Shown here: positions 55,342 through 64,000 of the stretch, piece by piece
Position numbering within the stretch: position 1 is the stretch's first letter
How the letters are laid out: every line of letters begins with the position of its first letter
Assembly: GCF_040702995.1 (NCBI RefSeq)
Contig: NZ_CP159992.1
Span: forward strand, 1,823,501-1,887,500
DNA length: 64,000 bases
Reading direction: 5' to 3'
Source: Paenibacillus sp. AN1007
GTDB lineage: Bacteria > Bacillota > Bacilli > Paenibacillales > Paenibacillaceae
Made by a program: the position numbers and the translations under genes
Notes under the pieces: model-generated
Told to the model about the DNA's origin: nothing
The model's database searches: none
The model's input: only the letters and a program-made list of their open reading frames with translations

Positions 55342-55365
55342 CTGTCAGCTCGAAAGGGAACAAAC

Positions 55366-55413
55366 GCAAAAACGTACCTTGCCTGATCGGATCAGAGCTT
55401 GAGTACGTTTTTT
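55366..55413. terminator. bidirectional terminator between convergent operons
   Basis: AAAAACGTAC at 55367-55376 pairs with GTACGTTTTT at 55403-55412, with a T-tail on each strand. It ends the minus-strand anaerobic operon. Confidence 0.75.
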
Positions 55414-55488
55414 GGATATCGGGGTTGATCCATTTGTGCGCTTTGGACATATATCCTTTTGCTGCCAGCTTTGAATTTAAGCATTTGT

Positions 55489-55788
55489 TTAAAAATAACC
55501 GAGCATTTCTTTGGCTTCTCTGGACATCAGCTGCGGAGACCATTGGGGTTCCCACACCACCTGTACGTCGATATCGGTTTTGTCAGTATTTTGTTGTAAA
55601 ACCCATTTCACCGCACCAACGATCGTATCATGGAGCGGACAGCCTGGCGTTGTGAGCGTCATGCGCACCTGAATGCGTTCAGGCTCTTCCTTCACTTCAT
55701 ACACCAGGCCGAGGTCAACGATGTTGACACCAAGCTCCGGGTCATATACTTCTTTTAAATGTTCGAGTAAATGCGAGGTTTGTTCCAT
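55489..55788 (-). CDS. MIP18/DUF59 iron-sulfur assembly protein (SufT/PaaD-like)
   Basis: A 99-aa protein of the MIP18 family: YDPELGVNIVDLGLVYEV and MTLTTPGCPLHDTIVGAV, with the conserved Cys in TPGCP. Family members help load Fe-S clusters into target enzymes. ATG at 55788 (RBS GGAGTGG) is chosen; the frame is open further upstream but that extension lacks similarity and an RBS. It is the last gene of the minus-strand operon facing narGH. Confidence 0.88.
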   Translation of the reverse strand: MEQTSHLLEHLKEVYDPELGVNIVDLGLVYEVKEEPERIQVRMTLTTPGCPLHDTIVGAVKWVLQQNTDKTDIDVQVVWEPQWSPQLMSREAKEMLGYF

Positions 55789-55813
55789 CTTTTCCACTCC
55801 CCAGTCCTTCTTG

Positions 55814-57047
55814 TTAACGTCTGAATACCAAAGCGATATTGGAAATATACACCATTGAAATGATAGACAATAACGTTCCGCCAACCATCATGACTTCAGC
55901 CAGATTGACCAGAATACCGCTGACTAACAGCAGGCTGGATGCTGCCATCGCAAGTATTCCAAGGTTGATCCTTTTTTCACTTAACATACCAGCCATAAGC
56001 GGAGTGCCAGGACGTCCGGCAAGCTTACCGTATTTATGGGTCCACCATAGGAAGGGCACAATTTTGGAGGCATATCCGAGGATCGTCAGGGATACCCAGC
56101 CTCCAAGATAGACCCAGCCGCTTAGAAGCACGACACGTGAATCCAGCAGCAGCTCCATCCCCTGCGCGCTGTAGATTAACAGAGCGATGGAATAGACGAC
56201 CAAGGCCCGGCTTACATAGACCGTCCAGCGGATTCCGGGTCCAGGATTGCTTTTATGCCGTTTCCCCTGTATTTGCTCCAGATGGTATACATAACAGATC
56301 AAGGCACCTGTCAGAAGCAAAAGCGCAATCCAGAGCAGGCCGCCCTTTATACCTGTCAGGAATGCGATCACACCCGTTATAACAGCGGCATTCCACAGCA
56401 GAAGCACGACTTTTTGCAATCGGATGGAGAAATCATGAGACAAGTAAAACATCGGCAGCATTTTGTAGCTGAATCCGGTAATTAACATACCGAACCATCC
56501 GAGCGTTCCCATCCAGATATGTGCCCCGAACAATCGTTGATGCATACCATTCCAGTCGCCAAAAGCAAAATTAAGTCCCATCAGCATGCCTGATAATCCG
56601 GTAAGTACAAGATATATACAGGCACAGGCTGCACTGATCGTCACCGGGTTCCACTGTGAAGCACGGAAGAGGGTTACAGCCATGTTGAAGCCAAATAACA
56701 AGATGCCGGATAGTGCAAGCACTGCTGAACCTGCAATCCAGATTACATCTGCGCGAATAAAGCCAACTAACATGCCGGTAACGCCGATGGTGAACAAGAA
56801 ATAGTGACAGTAACCGAGCACTGTACTGTAGATATTCGTTTGCAAAATGACATGTATCAATTGATAGACAGCACCCATCGCCAGCATGGTGGCCCAACCC
56901 AGCACAAACAGATGGGCATGAAACCAACCTTCGGGCCCTCTTAATTCATCACCAAGCCAGCCTGTCAGTGTGAGCAGGGAGAATGTGTGATACATTACAA
57001 ATCCAACGATGCCCGTGATGATAAAAAGAAACGGCAGCCTGGACATG
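55814..57047 (-). CDS. heme-copper oxidase subunit I-like membrane protein lacking the CuB motif
   Basis: A 410-aa protein with about 12 TM helices. TM1-TM2 carries H20, H43, H45 and H65 (EGWFHAHLFVLGWATM), resembling the heme-ligand region of cbb3/Nor-type oxidase subunit I and of NnrS-like proteins. The later segment GMHQRLFGAHIWMGTLGWFG and KMLPMFYLSHDF adds further His. The HPEVY and HH motifs of CuB ligation are absent, so oxygen reduction is unlikely. It may bind heme and act with nitrogen oxides (inference from context). ATG 57047 follows AGGAGGCG; the upstream in-frame extension overlaps the next gene. Confidence 0.7.
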
Positions 57048-57059
57048 GCTTTCGCCTCC

Positions 57060-57704
57060 TTACCCTTTTTCGATTCTGACTTTGGCTGTACCATCCGCCT
57101 GATCATCAACGGTGTAGAGACAACCGAGCTGATTCAATTCCTCGATCAAAAAAACGGGCACGCGGTCATTATGAATGAGTACAACTTCTCCCGGTTTGCA
57201 GCGTTCGAGAGCAGCTAATGTGCGCATCATCGGTTGAGGTGGCTCCAGTCCGCGATTGTCCAGAATGATGGTCGGTTCCTGCAGTATTGCCTCCTGAGGT
57301 GAACCTTCGAAATCCAAAGTTAAAGCCATCTCTTCAGGGTGTCCCTCGCAATAAGAGCTGACATCATCTGAAGCGGAATCTTCAACTGATAACGAAGCAG
57401 ATTCACGTCGAACAGAAGTATTCAACTCTACCGCCGCAGCGATTTTCCCCCTAGCGGCCTTATTTTTTTTATGCACAAACGCAGTCACCCAATGATTGGA
57501 TTCAAGACGCTCCGACGTACTGGAGTACCCTTTCATCTTTAGAATGCCAAGCAGCGGGGTTGGTTTGAATGGCGCATGCAGGACGAATACATCCTCGTGC
57601 TTTAATCCTTTTACCGTGTCCATAATGAGCTGAAAGGGCTCGAGTTTTTTGCTCAGATGAGGACGTACGTCCAGTTCCACAAGGTTAACGGCAGTCTCAG
57701 ACAT
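57060..57704 (-). CDS. two-domain DUF2249 protein
   Basis: A 214-aa soluble protein with two DUF2249-type modules. Module one (~5-80) contains LDVRPHLSKKLEPFQLIMDTV and LHAPFKPTPLLGILKMKGY; module two (~145-214) contains LDNRGLEPPQPMMRTLAALE and LIHNDRVPVFLIEELNQLG. A charged linker with poor conservation joins them. DUF2249 modules resemble the TusA/SirA fold and occur with nitric oxide and nitrate genes. The 125-aa gene's stop overlaps its start; ATG 57704 or 57710 could be used. Confidence 0.8.
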   Translation of the reverse strand: MSETAVNLVELDVRPHLSKKLEPFQLIMDTVKGLKHEDVFVLHAPFKPTPLLGILKMKGYSSTSERLESNHWVTAFVHKKNKAARGKIAAAVELNTSVRRESASLSVEDSASDDVSSYCEGHPEEMALTLDFEGSPQEAILQEPTIILDNRGLEPPQPMMRTLAALERCKPGEVVLIHNDRVPVFLIEELNQLGCLYTVDDQADGTAKVRIEKG

Positions 57705-58074
57705 GCGCATTCACATCCGTTTCGTTAACGGCGGACGCAGCCGTACTCGTCTGCTGAATCAGCTTAATCGATGATTCGTATAAAGCGGACATACCTCCGT
57801 ACAGGGCATAGAAGAATGAGTCGGGTGCATCAAGGGAGAAGGAGAGATAGGTTTTCGGGTCTATCTCAAGCACACGCTCAAACAGCCCTGCACTGTCATA
57901 GGCATAAAAGCAGAAATGAGTATATTCGAACACGGGCATTTTTTCGTAAATCGTGATGATTTCTTGTGCATAAGCTGCCTGCTCACGCTGAGCGATCTGA
58001 ATCATGGATACAGCATCTTCGAGTCCCAGCGTCAGACGCAGTGTGGTATCGTCAATGATTTCAACATGCGCCAT
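57697..58074 (-). CDS. unknown protein of the anaerobic operon
   Basis: A 125-aa acidic soluble protein, MAHVEIIDDTTLRLTLGLED at the start, with a helical middle (EQAAYAQEIITIYEKM) and aromatic-rich FEYTHFCFYAYDSAGLFER. No known motif was recognised. RBS GGAGTTGAACGG precedes the ATG, and its 3' end overlaps the DUF2249 gene downstream. Its steady association with DUF2249 neighbours implies a shared function. Confidence 0.65.
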   Translation of the reverse strand: MAHVEIIDDTTLRLTLGLEDAVSMIQIAQREQAAYAQEIITIYEKMPVFEYTHFCFYAYDSAGLFERVLEIDPKTYLSFSLDAPDSFFYALYGGMSALYESSIKLIQQTSTAASAVNETDVNAHV

Positions 58075-58091
58075 TTCCGTTCAACTCCAAT

Positions 58092-58325
58092 CTATCGTTT
58101 CGTAATTTTCACCTGAAATGTAATAGGACCCTGTTCAATGTACTCCCAGTCAAAACTGTCGGGATGTGTCGATTGGAACTGGAAGCGAAGCGGTTTTGGA
58201 TCATGATCGTTAACCAGCAGCATGGCTTCTCCCGGCTGAAGAGCCTCAAACGTTTCAAAGATAATTTTATGTTTCAAATGTGGCGGATACTCCGTGGCAT
58301 TAATCGATGCAGCATATGTGTTCAT
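58092..58325 (-). CDS. single-domain DUF2249 protein
   Basis: A 77-aa protein comprising one DUF2249 module: PPHLKHKIIFETFEALQPGE, then MLLVNDHDPKPLRFQFQ and EYIEQGPITFQVKI. First gene of the minus-strand operon, with RBS GGAGG and an FNR-type site upstream. Confidence 0.82.
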   Translation of the reverse strand: MNTYAASINATEYPPHLKHKIIFETFEALQPGEAMLLVNDHDPKPLRFQFQSTHPDSFDWEYIEQGPITFQVKITKR

Positions 58326-58368
58326 AGGTCATTCCTCCAAATTGGGATTAGTGTGGTGGTGCAATTTG

Positions 58369-58411
58369 ATTATAGAAAAGCAAACAAAGCAGCTGTGTGA
58401 GCCTGCTCACA
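58369..58411 (-). promoter_or_regulatory. FNR-type class II promoter of the minus-strand anaerobic operon
   Basis: TGTGA-GCCTGC-TCACA at 58396-58411 is a full FNR/CRP-type palindrome. On the minus strand a perfect -10 TATAAT lies at 58374-58369. The start site expected from it, near 58362, is 41.5 bp from the palindrome centre (58403.5), the class II activator distance. Confidence 0.87.
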
Positions 58412-58515
58412 CCTTTATTTTTGTCATAATCTCGCCTTATTTGAATCATAATCCTGTTCGGAAAAGGATTGTGAAGCTTTCACAAATGTGAAGCTGTGCG
58501 TTATGTTTCAGTTCT

Positions 58516-58558
58516 TGTGATATTTTGCACAGTTAGCGAAGCCAGACATCATTATGCT
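58516..58558 (+). promoter_or_regulatory. FNR-type class II promoter of moaA-narGH
   Basis: TGTGA-TATTTT-GCACA at 58516-58531 matches TGTGA-N6-TCACA with one mismatch. A -10 TATGCT lies at 58553-58558; its expected start near 58565 is 41.5 bp from the palindrome centre at 58523.5. It would activate moaA and the nitrate reductase genes without oxygen. Confidence 0.82.
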
Positions 58559-58647
58559 TAGCCTCATGATTGACAATACATGTGAGGAAGCAGATGCTCT
58601 CCTTCAGCCAATGTCATGACAGCATCCCGGAGAAAGGAGGTACGTGT

Positions 58648-59649
58648 ATGGAATCTAAGTTAATGGACCCGTTTGGACGTGTGCATGATTACCTGCGTAT
58701 ATCGGTCACGGACCGCTGCAATCTGCGCTGTGTGTACTGTATGCCGGAAGAAGGAATGCAGTTTGAACCAACAGAACGCATCCTGTCCTATGAAGAAATT
58801 ACATCGATTGTCCAGGCACTGGCTCCGCTGGGCGTTCGGAAACTGCGTTTGACTGGCGGAGAACCTCTGGTTCGTAAGGAGCTGGATCGACTGGTTGCCA
58901 TGTTATCCGCTATTCCTGGAATAGACGACATATCCTTAACAACCAATGGCATATATTTGGCGGCTCATGCTGAGATGCTGAAGGCTGCAGGTTTGACACG
59001 TGTGAACATTAGTCTTGATTCGCTCAGACCGGAGCGATTCGCGCGGATTACACGGGGCGGTAAGGTGCATCGTGTGCTGGAAGGTATTAAAGCCAGTCAG
59101 AAGGCTGGACTAAATCCCATCAAGCTTAACGTGGTACTTATGAAAGGCGTAAATGACGACGAGGTAGAAGATTTTCTGCGGATGACGCTGGAGGACCCGA
59201 TTGATATTCGTTTTATTGAATATATGCCGATCGGTGACAGCGGAGAGGGGTGGAAGTCGAGTTATTTGCCGCTTGAGCATGTGCTGAAAACCTGCGCAGC
59301 CAATTGGAACTACGAGAGCTGCGGCGAGGTGTACGGCAATGGTCCGGCAGACAGTTACCGGATTGCTGGTGCCGCCGGAACCTTTGGCCTGATTCATCCG
59401 GTCAGCAGTCATTTCTGCGGCAGCTGCAATAGACTCCGTTTAACGGCTGACGGCAATATAAAGCCCTGCCTGTACTGGTCGGATGAGTACAATGTGCGTC
59501 CGCTCGTCGGCAATGACAAGGCGGTGCAGGAGTTGTTTTTCAAGGCGCTCGGCTCCAAACCCGAAACTCATGATATGGTGAATGCCTTAAAAGGGCAGCA
59601 GATTAACGGAACACCTACGCTGCGGCATATGTCGCAGATTGGAGGATAG
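58648..59649 (+). CDS. moaA: GTP 3',8-cyclase (molybdenum cofactor biosynthesis)
   Basis: A 333-aa radical-SAM enzyme making cyclic pyranopterin precursor from GTP. N-terminal cluster C24-x3-C28-x2-C31 (TDRCNLRCVYC), C-terminal second cluster in FCGSCNRLRLTADGNIKPCLY, and the C-terminal Gly-Gly (SQIGG). ATG 58648 is chosen because AAAGGAGGT precedes it; the frame is open 26 codons upstream without an RBS. It supplies cofactor for NarG downstream. Confidence 0.95.
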   Translation: MESKLMDPFGRVHDYLRISVTDRCNLRCVYCMPEEGMQFEPTERILSYEEITSIVQALAPLGVRKLRLTGGEPLVRKELDRLVAMLSAIPGIDDISLTTNGIYLAAHAEMLKAAGLTRVNISLDSLRPERFARITRGGKVHRVLEGIKASQKAGLNPIKLNVVLMKGVNDDEVEDFLRMTLEDPIDIRFIEYMPIGDSGEGWKSSYLPLEHVLKTCAANWNYESCGEVYGNGPADSYRIAGAAGTFGLIHPVSSHFCGSCNRLRLTADGNIKPCLYWSDEYNVRPLVGNDKAVQELFFKALGSKPETHDMVNALKGQQINGTPTLRHMSQIGG

Positions 59650-59758
59650 GAAGCGCAGCAGCTGCTTCAAGTAGGGATTCAAATGCAGTTTGAGCTCGAA
59701 CTCAATCTCAATCTCAAGTGCGAAACTCACCAAAGGTCACAATTGTAGGAGGACAACA

Positions 59759-62700
59759 ATGAGCAGCAAAAGCATGCCCTGGATGGGCAAACTGAAGTAT
59801 TTTGCCAAACGTGAAAAGAATGCGGAAGGCTGGAGTGAGATGTCTCCGGTCAACCGGGACTGGGAAGATGTGTACCGCCGCCGCTGGCAGCATGATAAAG
59901 TGGTGCGCTCTACGCACGGCGTGAACTGTACAGGTTCGTGCAGCTGGCAGATCTATGTGAAAGACGGCATTGTGACATGGGAAACACAGGCAACGGATTA
60001 CCCTTCAACCGGACCGGATATGCCCGATTTTGAACCGCGTGGATGTCCGCGTGGAGCAAGCTTCTCATGGTATTTATACAGTCCACTGCGTGTGAAACAT
60101 CCTTACGTACGTGGTGCGCTTCTGGAAATGTGGCGCGAAGCGCTGAAGACGCATGGTGATCCCGTTCAGGCATGGTCAAGCATTTCCAATGACCCGGTCA
60201 AAGTGAAGAGGTACAAGTCGGTACGCGGTAAAGGCGGACTCGTTCGTGCGTCATGGGACGAAGTGACGCAGATTATTGCAGCTTCCATGATCCATACCAT
60301 TAAAGATTACGGACCTGACCGCATTATTGGTTTCTCGCCGATTCCGGCGATGTCCATGGTCAGCTATGCTGCCGGATCACGCTTCTTGTCCCTGGTAGGT
60401 TCACCACTGCTCAGTTTCTATGACTGGTATGCGGATCTGCCGCCGGCATCCCCGCAAATCTGGGGAGATCAGACAGACGTGCCGGAGAGCAGTGACTGGT
60501 ATAACTCAGGATACATTTTGGTCTGGGGTTCCAACCTGCCGATGACACGTACGCCGGATGCTCACTTCCTCGCAGAAGCACGTTACAAGGGGACAAAAGT
60601 CGTATCCATCAGTCCGGATTATGCGGAATATGTTAAGTTTGCTGACACTTGGATGTCGGTAAAACAGGGTACGGACGGCGCGCTTGCCATGGCTATGGGC
60701 CACATTATTCTGAAAGAATTTTATCTGGATCATCCTACTGACTACTTCATGTCCTATGCAAAACAATATACAGACTTCCCGAATTTGCTGATTGTTGAAG
60801 AGAAGGATGGCGTTAATACAGCAGGCCGCTTCCTCCTTGGGGAGGACCTTGGCATTCAGGGCAACAACATGGCATGGAAAACTCTTGTATTTGATGAAAA
60901 CACGGGAACTTATGCCATTCCAAAAGGCAGTATGGGTTTCCGCTGGGGTGAAGAAGGTACGTGGAATCTCAAAATGGAGCAGGTAGAGACCGGCGAGCCG
61001 ATCGATCCAAGACTATCCATGCTGGGTGTGCATCATGATCTCGTTACTGTACACCTGCCTTATTTTGATGATGATGGCAGTCATGTGATGGAGCGTCAGA
61101 TTCCGGTTCGCCGCATCTGGGTTGAAGATCGCTGGATCACGGTTACGTCCGTATATGATCTGGTGCTGGCGAAGTATGGTGTTGATCGTGAAATGACACG
61201 TTCGGCAGACTCCACAGACATCGTATCAGGAGCTGTTCTGGAAGCTGAAGAGGATAAACCATTTACTCCGGCTTGGCAGGAGAAGATCACACGCGTTGAC
61301 CGGGATACCGTCGTTCAGATCGCACGTGAATTTGCACAAAATGCCGTCGATACACAGGGACGCTCCATGATTATTATGGGTGCGGGGATCAACCACTGGT
61401 ACAACTCCGATGTCATCTATCGTGCCATTATCAACCTGCTTTTGATGACTGGCTGTCAAGGTGTCAATGGCGGCGGCTGGGCCCACTATGTAGGTCAGGA
61501 GAAATTGCGTCCGGCAGAAGGCTGGCAGACGATTGCGTTTGCCCGTGACTGGAGTGGACCTGCCCGTCTGCAGAACGGAACATCATTCTTCTATTTTGCA
61601 ACAGATCAATGGAGATATGAAGAGACTCAGGTCGGAGAGCTGACCTCTGCACTTGAGGGTGATCCGCGCTTCCAGCACGTTGCTGACTATAATGTCATGG
61701 CTGCACGCATGGGCTGGCTTCCATCTTATCCGCAATTTAATCGCAACTCGATTGATTTGCATCAGGATGCACTGAATGCAGGAGCAGCGACAAAAGAAGA
61801 GATCGCAGCCTATGTCGCATCCGAACTGCAAAATAAAAATCTGAAATTTTCGATTGAGCAGCCGGATGATCCGGCGAACTTCCCGCGTGTGCTGTTTGTC
61901 TGGAGGGCCAACCTGATCTCAAGCTCAGGCAAAGGACATGAGTACTTCCTCAAGCATTTGCTTGGTGCAACGAACGGATTGCTGAATGATGATGATCACG
62001 GACTTCGGCCGGAGCACGTGGAGTGGGTGGATGATGCACCGGAAGGCAAGCTGGATCTCATGGTTAATATGGATTTCCGTATGGCAGGTACAGCGATGTA
62101 TTCCGATATCGTGCTGCCAGCAGCAACTTGGTATGAGAAAAGTGATCTAAGCAGTACGGATATGCACCCGTTTGTGCATCCGTTCAACCCGGCAGTAGCG
62201 ACACAGTGGGAATCCCGCTCGGACTGGGATACCTTCAAGGAGATTGCGCGGGTATTCTCCGAAATGGCTGCACAGCAGTTCGACGGTCCGCAGAAGGAAA
62301 TTTTGACTACACCGCTGCTGCATGATTCACCGGATGAACTCGCGCAGCCGTATGGTGAGATTAAAGACTGGAGCGCAGGAGAATGCGAAGCCATTCCGGG
62401 TAAAACGATGCCGCATATTCAAGTGGTTGAACGTGACTACGCTGCGGTCTATAACAAAATGATCAGTCTCGGACCGAATGTGAAGGATAAACCGATCGGT
62501 ACGAAGGGTATTGCCTGGTCAGCGAGCGAAGAATACGAAAAACTGAAAGGCATTCTCGGCGTGAATCGCAAAGATGGCATTGGACAAGGATGTCCGGATC
62601 TGAGTACAGATCGTAACGTTGCAGAGGCGATTCTGACGCTGTCCACTACAACGAATGGCAAGATGGCTGTACGAGCGTGGGAATCCCTTGAGAAGAAAAC

Positions 62701-63475
62701 GGCACTTCATCTGAAAGATTTGGCAGAAGAGCGCTCGGAGGAATGTTTCACCTTCGACGAAATTACATCGAAACCGAAAACGGTCATTACATCTCCTGCA
62801 TTCAGTGGATCGGAAAAAGGCGGACGGCGGTATTCACCGTTTACGACCAACGTGGAACGTCTCATTCCATGGCGCACGCTGACAGGCAGACAGCAGTTCT
62901 ATATCGATCATGCGATGCTGCGTGAGTTCGGTGAGACGCTGGCGACTTTCAAACCGATTTTGAAACATACACCGTTCCATCCAAACAGCAAACGTCCGAT
63001 CGAGGGCGGTAAAGAAATCGTACTGAACTACATGACACCGCATAACAAATGGTCTATCCACAGTATGTACTATGATGCACAGCCGATGCTGACCTTGTTC
63101 CGGGGCGGCCCAACGATCTGGATGAATCATGAAGACGCGGAGGACGCGGGTCTGGTGGATAACGACTGGATTGAATGTTTCAACCGAAACGGGGTTGTTG
63201 TGGCGAGAGCCGTAGTCACGCACCGCATTCCTCGTGGAGTAGCCTTTATGTATCACGCTCAGGACCGTCATATTAACGTTCCGGGCACGAAAATTTCACA
63301 GACACGCGGGGGTACGCACAACAGTCCGACGCGTATTCATGTGAAGCCAACACATATGATCGGCGGATATGCCCAGTTAAGTTATGGTTTCAACTATTAT
63401 GGCCCGACAGGCAACCAGCGTGACCTGAATGTCATCATTAGAAAACTGCAGGAGGTGGATTGGCTTGAAGATTAA
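59759..63475 (+). CDS. narG: respiratory nitrate reductase alpha subunit
   Basis: A 1238-aa molybdopterin enzyme that reduces nitrate to nitrite. The FS0 cluster ligands H53, C57, C61 (HGVNCTGSC) and C96 (RGCPRG) are in place. The molybdenum Asp is in SFYDWYADLPPASP, with WGDQTDVPESSDW following. Length matches the family. No Tat signal is expected, as NarG faces the cytosol on NarI. ATG 59759 has RBS TAGGAGGA; the upstream frame to 59690 has none. It overlaps narH by 11 bp. Confidence 0.97.
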   Translation: MSSKSMPWMGKLKYFAKREKNAEGWSEMSPVNRDWEDVYRRRWQHDKVVRSTHGVNCTGSCSWQIYVKDGIVTWETQATDYPSTGPDMPDFEPRGCPRGASFSWYLYSPLRVKHPYVRGALLEMWREALKTHGDPVQAWSSISNDPVKVKRYKSVRGKGGLVRASWDEVTQIIAASMIHTIKDYGPDRIIGFSPIPAMSMVSYAAGSRFLSLVGSPLLSFYDWYADLPPASPQIWGDQTDVPESSDWYNSGYILVWGSNLPMTRTPDAHFLAEARYKGTKVVSISPDYAEYVKFADTWMSVKQGTDGALAMAMGHIILKEFYLDHPTDYFMSYAKQYTDFPNLLIVEEKDGVNTAGRFLLGEDLGIQGNNMAWKTLVFDENTGTYAIPKGSMGFRWGEEGTWNLKMEQVETGEPIDPRLSMLGVHHDLVTVHLPYFDDDGSHVMERQIPVRRIWVEDRWITVTSVYDLVLAKYGVDREMTRSADSTDIVSGAVLEAEEDKPFTPAWQEKITRVDRDTVVQIAREFAQNAVDTQGRSMIIMGAGINHWYNSDVIYRAIINLLLMTGCQGVNGGGWAHYVGQEKLRPAEGWQTIAFARDWSGPARLQNGTSFFYFATDQWRYEETQVGELTSALEGDPRFQHVADYNVMAARMGWLPSYPQFNRNSIDLHQDALNAGAATKEEIAAYVASELQNKNLKFSIEQPDDPANFPRVLFVWRANLISSSGKGHEYFLKHLLGATNGLLNDDDHGLRPEHVEWVDDAPEGKLDLMVNMDFRMAGTAMYSDIVLPAATWYEKSDLSSTDMHPFVHPFNPAVATQWESRSDWDTFKEIARVFSEMAAQQFDGPQKEILTTPLLHDSPDELAQPYGEIKDWSAGECEAIPGKTMPHIQVVERDYAAVYNKMISLGPNVKDKPIGTKGIAWSASEEYEKLKGILGVNRKDGIGQGCPDLSTDRNVAEAILTLSTTTNGKMAVRAWESLEKKTALHLKDLAEERSEECFTFDEITSKPKTVITSPAFSGSEKGGRRYSPFTTNVERLIPWRTLTGRQQFYIDHAMLREFGETLATFKPILKHTPFHPNSKRPIEGGKEIVLNYMTPHNKWSIHSMYYDAQPMLTLFRGGPTIWMNHEDAEDAGLVDNDWIECFNRNGVVVARAVVTHRIPRGVAFMYHAQDRHINVPGTKISQTRGGTHNSPTRIHVKPTHMIGGYAQLSYGFNYYGPTGNQRDLNVIIRKLQEVDWLED

Positions 63476-64000
63476 AGCACAAGTCAGTATGGTCATGAAC
63501 CTGGATAAATGTATCGGCTGCCATACATGCAGCGTCACATGCAAAAACACCTGGACGAATCGTCCAGGTGCAGAGTACATGTATTTTAACAATGTGGAGA
63601 CCAAACCAGGTGTCGGTTACCCGAAACAATGGGAGGATCAGGACCGTTACCGCGGCGGTTGGGAGATGAAGAATGGCAAGCTGGAGCTGAAATCAGGTAC
63701 ACGTGCCAGACGTTTGCTTAACATTTTCCATAACCCCGATCAACCAACGATTGACGATTACTATGAGCCATGGACCTATGACTATGAAAAATTGACCAAC
63801 AGCCCGGAGAAAAAACATCAGCCGGTTGCCAGACCGAAATCCCAGATTACGGGAGAGTACATGAATCTCGAATGGGGTCCAAACTGGGAAGATGACCTTG
63901 CAGGTGCCCATGTAACAGGGCTGGAAGACCCGAACATGAAGGGTGTCGAGGAATCGATCAAAATGGACTTTGAACAGGTATTTATGATGTACCTGCCAAG
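63465..64000 (+). CDS. narH: respiratory nitrate reductase beta subunit (partial, runs off the window)
   Basis: N-terminal ~178 residues of the Fe-S electron-transfer subunit: first cluster motif CIGCHTCSVTCKNTW with Cys 16, 19, 22 and 26. Start is TTG at 63465 after GGAGGTGG, overlapping narG by 11 bp. The gene continues beyond the right edge, and narJ and narI are expected to follow. Confidence 0.95.
   Translation, partial: MKIKAQVSMVMNLDKCIGCHTCSVTCKNTWTNRPGAEYMYFNNVETKPGVGYPKQWEDQDRYRGGWEMKNGKLELKSGTRARRLLNIFHNPDQPTIDDYYEPWTYDYEKLTNSPEKKHQPVARPKSQITGEYMNLEWGPNWEDDLAGAHVTGLEDPNMKGVEESIKMDFEQVFMMYLP

Noticed and set aside
55789..55884. N-terminal extension of the MIP18 protein
   Set aside because: The frame is open but overlaps the oxidase-like gene, lacks similarity, and a good RBS sits before ATG 55788.
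58570..58647. 26-codon N-terminal extension of MoaA
   Set aside because: Overlaps the expected transcription start and lacks an RBS; AAAGGAGGT directly precedes ATG 58648.
1..64000. tRNA, rRNA, CRISPR array, prophage or complete insertion sequence
   Set aside because: Looked for cloverleaf patterns, regular spaced repeats, transposase motifs and phage structural genes; none was recognised.

Overview
The window looks like chromosomal DNA of a spore-forming, facultatively anaerobic Gram-positive bacterium, most likely a Paenibacillus. This rests on gene content: SLH-domain surface proteins, tandem stalk/AMIN/Amidase_3 wall hydrolases, a GerM-type lipoprotein, a double dynamin, adjacent parE and parC, MerR-free iron control by Fur boxes, and a narGH nitrate reductase. 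Strong AGGAGG-type ribosome binding sites and T-tailed intrinsic terminators fit Bacillota. No rRNA, tRNA, CRISPR array, prophage or intact insertion sequence was seen.

Layout. 1-8.5 kb: two paralogous N-acetylmuramoyl-L-alanine amidases, a GerMN lipoprotein, an SLH protein preceded by a hairpin-rich leader, endonuclease III and a small conserved protein. 8.5-16.2 kb: a two-GTPase dynamin and a heterodimeric ABC exporter with one degenerate ATP site. 16.6-20.5 kb: a siderophore-type iron locus (AraC/Btr-like regulator, Fur box, binding lipoprotein, flavoprotein reductase). 20.7-26.5 kb: purT, GNAT acetyltransferase, CAP protein, SGNH hydrolase and an ABC-2 exporter. 26.5-31 kb: topoisomerase IV. 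31-37 kb: MarR regulator, an ArsR-controlled four-domain sulfur-transfer protein that carries a frameshift, then a MarR-controlled 14-TM drug exporter whose regulator is also frameshifted. 37-39.3 kb (minus strand): an alkyltransferase-like protein, a pseudouridine synthase and an rRNA-type methyltransferase. 39.4-43.3 kb: Fur-boxed flavodoxin, an unknown protein, a nitroreductase-like protein, an HpaB-type monooxygenase and a DUF1540 mini-protein. 43.6-47.7 kb: a stand-alone AAA ATPase, a two-component system and a divergent YceI protein. 48-52.4 kb: a very large surface-anchored GH53 galactanase. 52.4-55.3 kb: SPFH protein, a 67-residue small protein, an NAD-kinase-like protein and a cupin. 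55.5-64 kb: a divergent anaerobic region, with five minus-strand genes (DUF2249 proteins, an oxidase-I-like membrane protein, MIP18 protein) facing moaA-narG-narH, and an FNR-type site at the class II position on each side.

The main points for a second look are: (i) two single-base frameshifts about 3.2 kb apart (32.26 and 35.44 kb), either real inactivation or sequence error; (ii) the FNR-linked operon whose oxidase-like protein lacks the usual CuB motif; (iii) the tightly overlapping SPFH / small ORF / NAD-kinase-like operon; (iv) a Fur-boxed promoter pointing at the 3' end of a convergent gene; and (v) the structured leader before the SLH gene. All assignments were made by reading the sequence; no database search was run.
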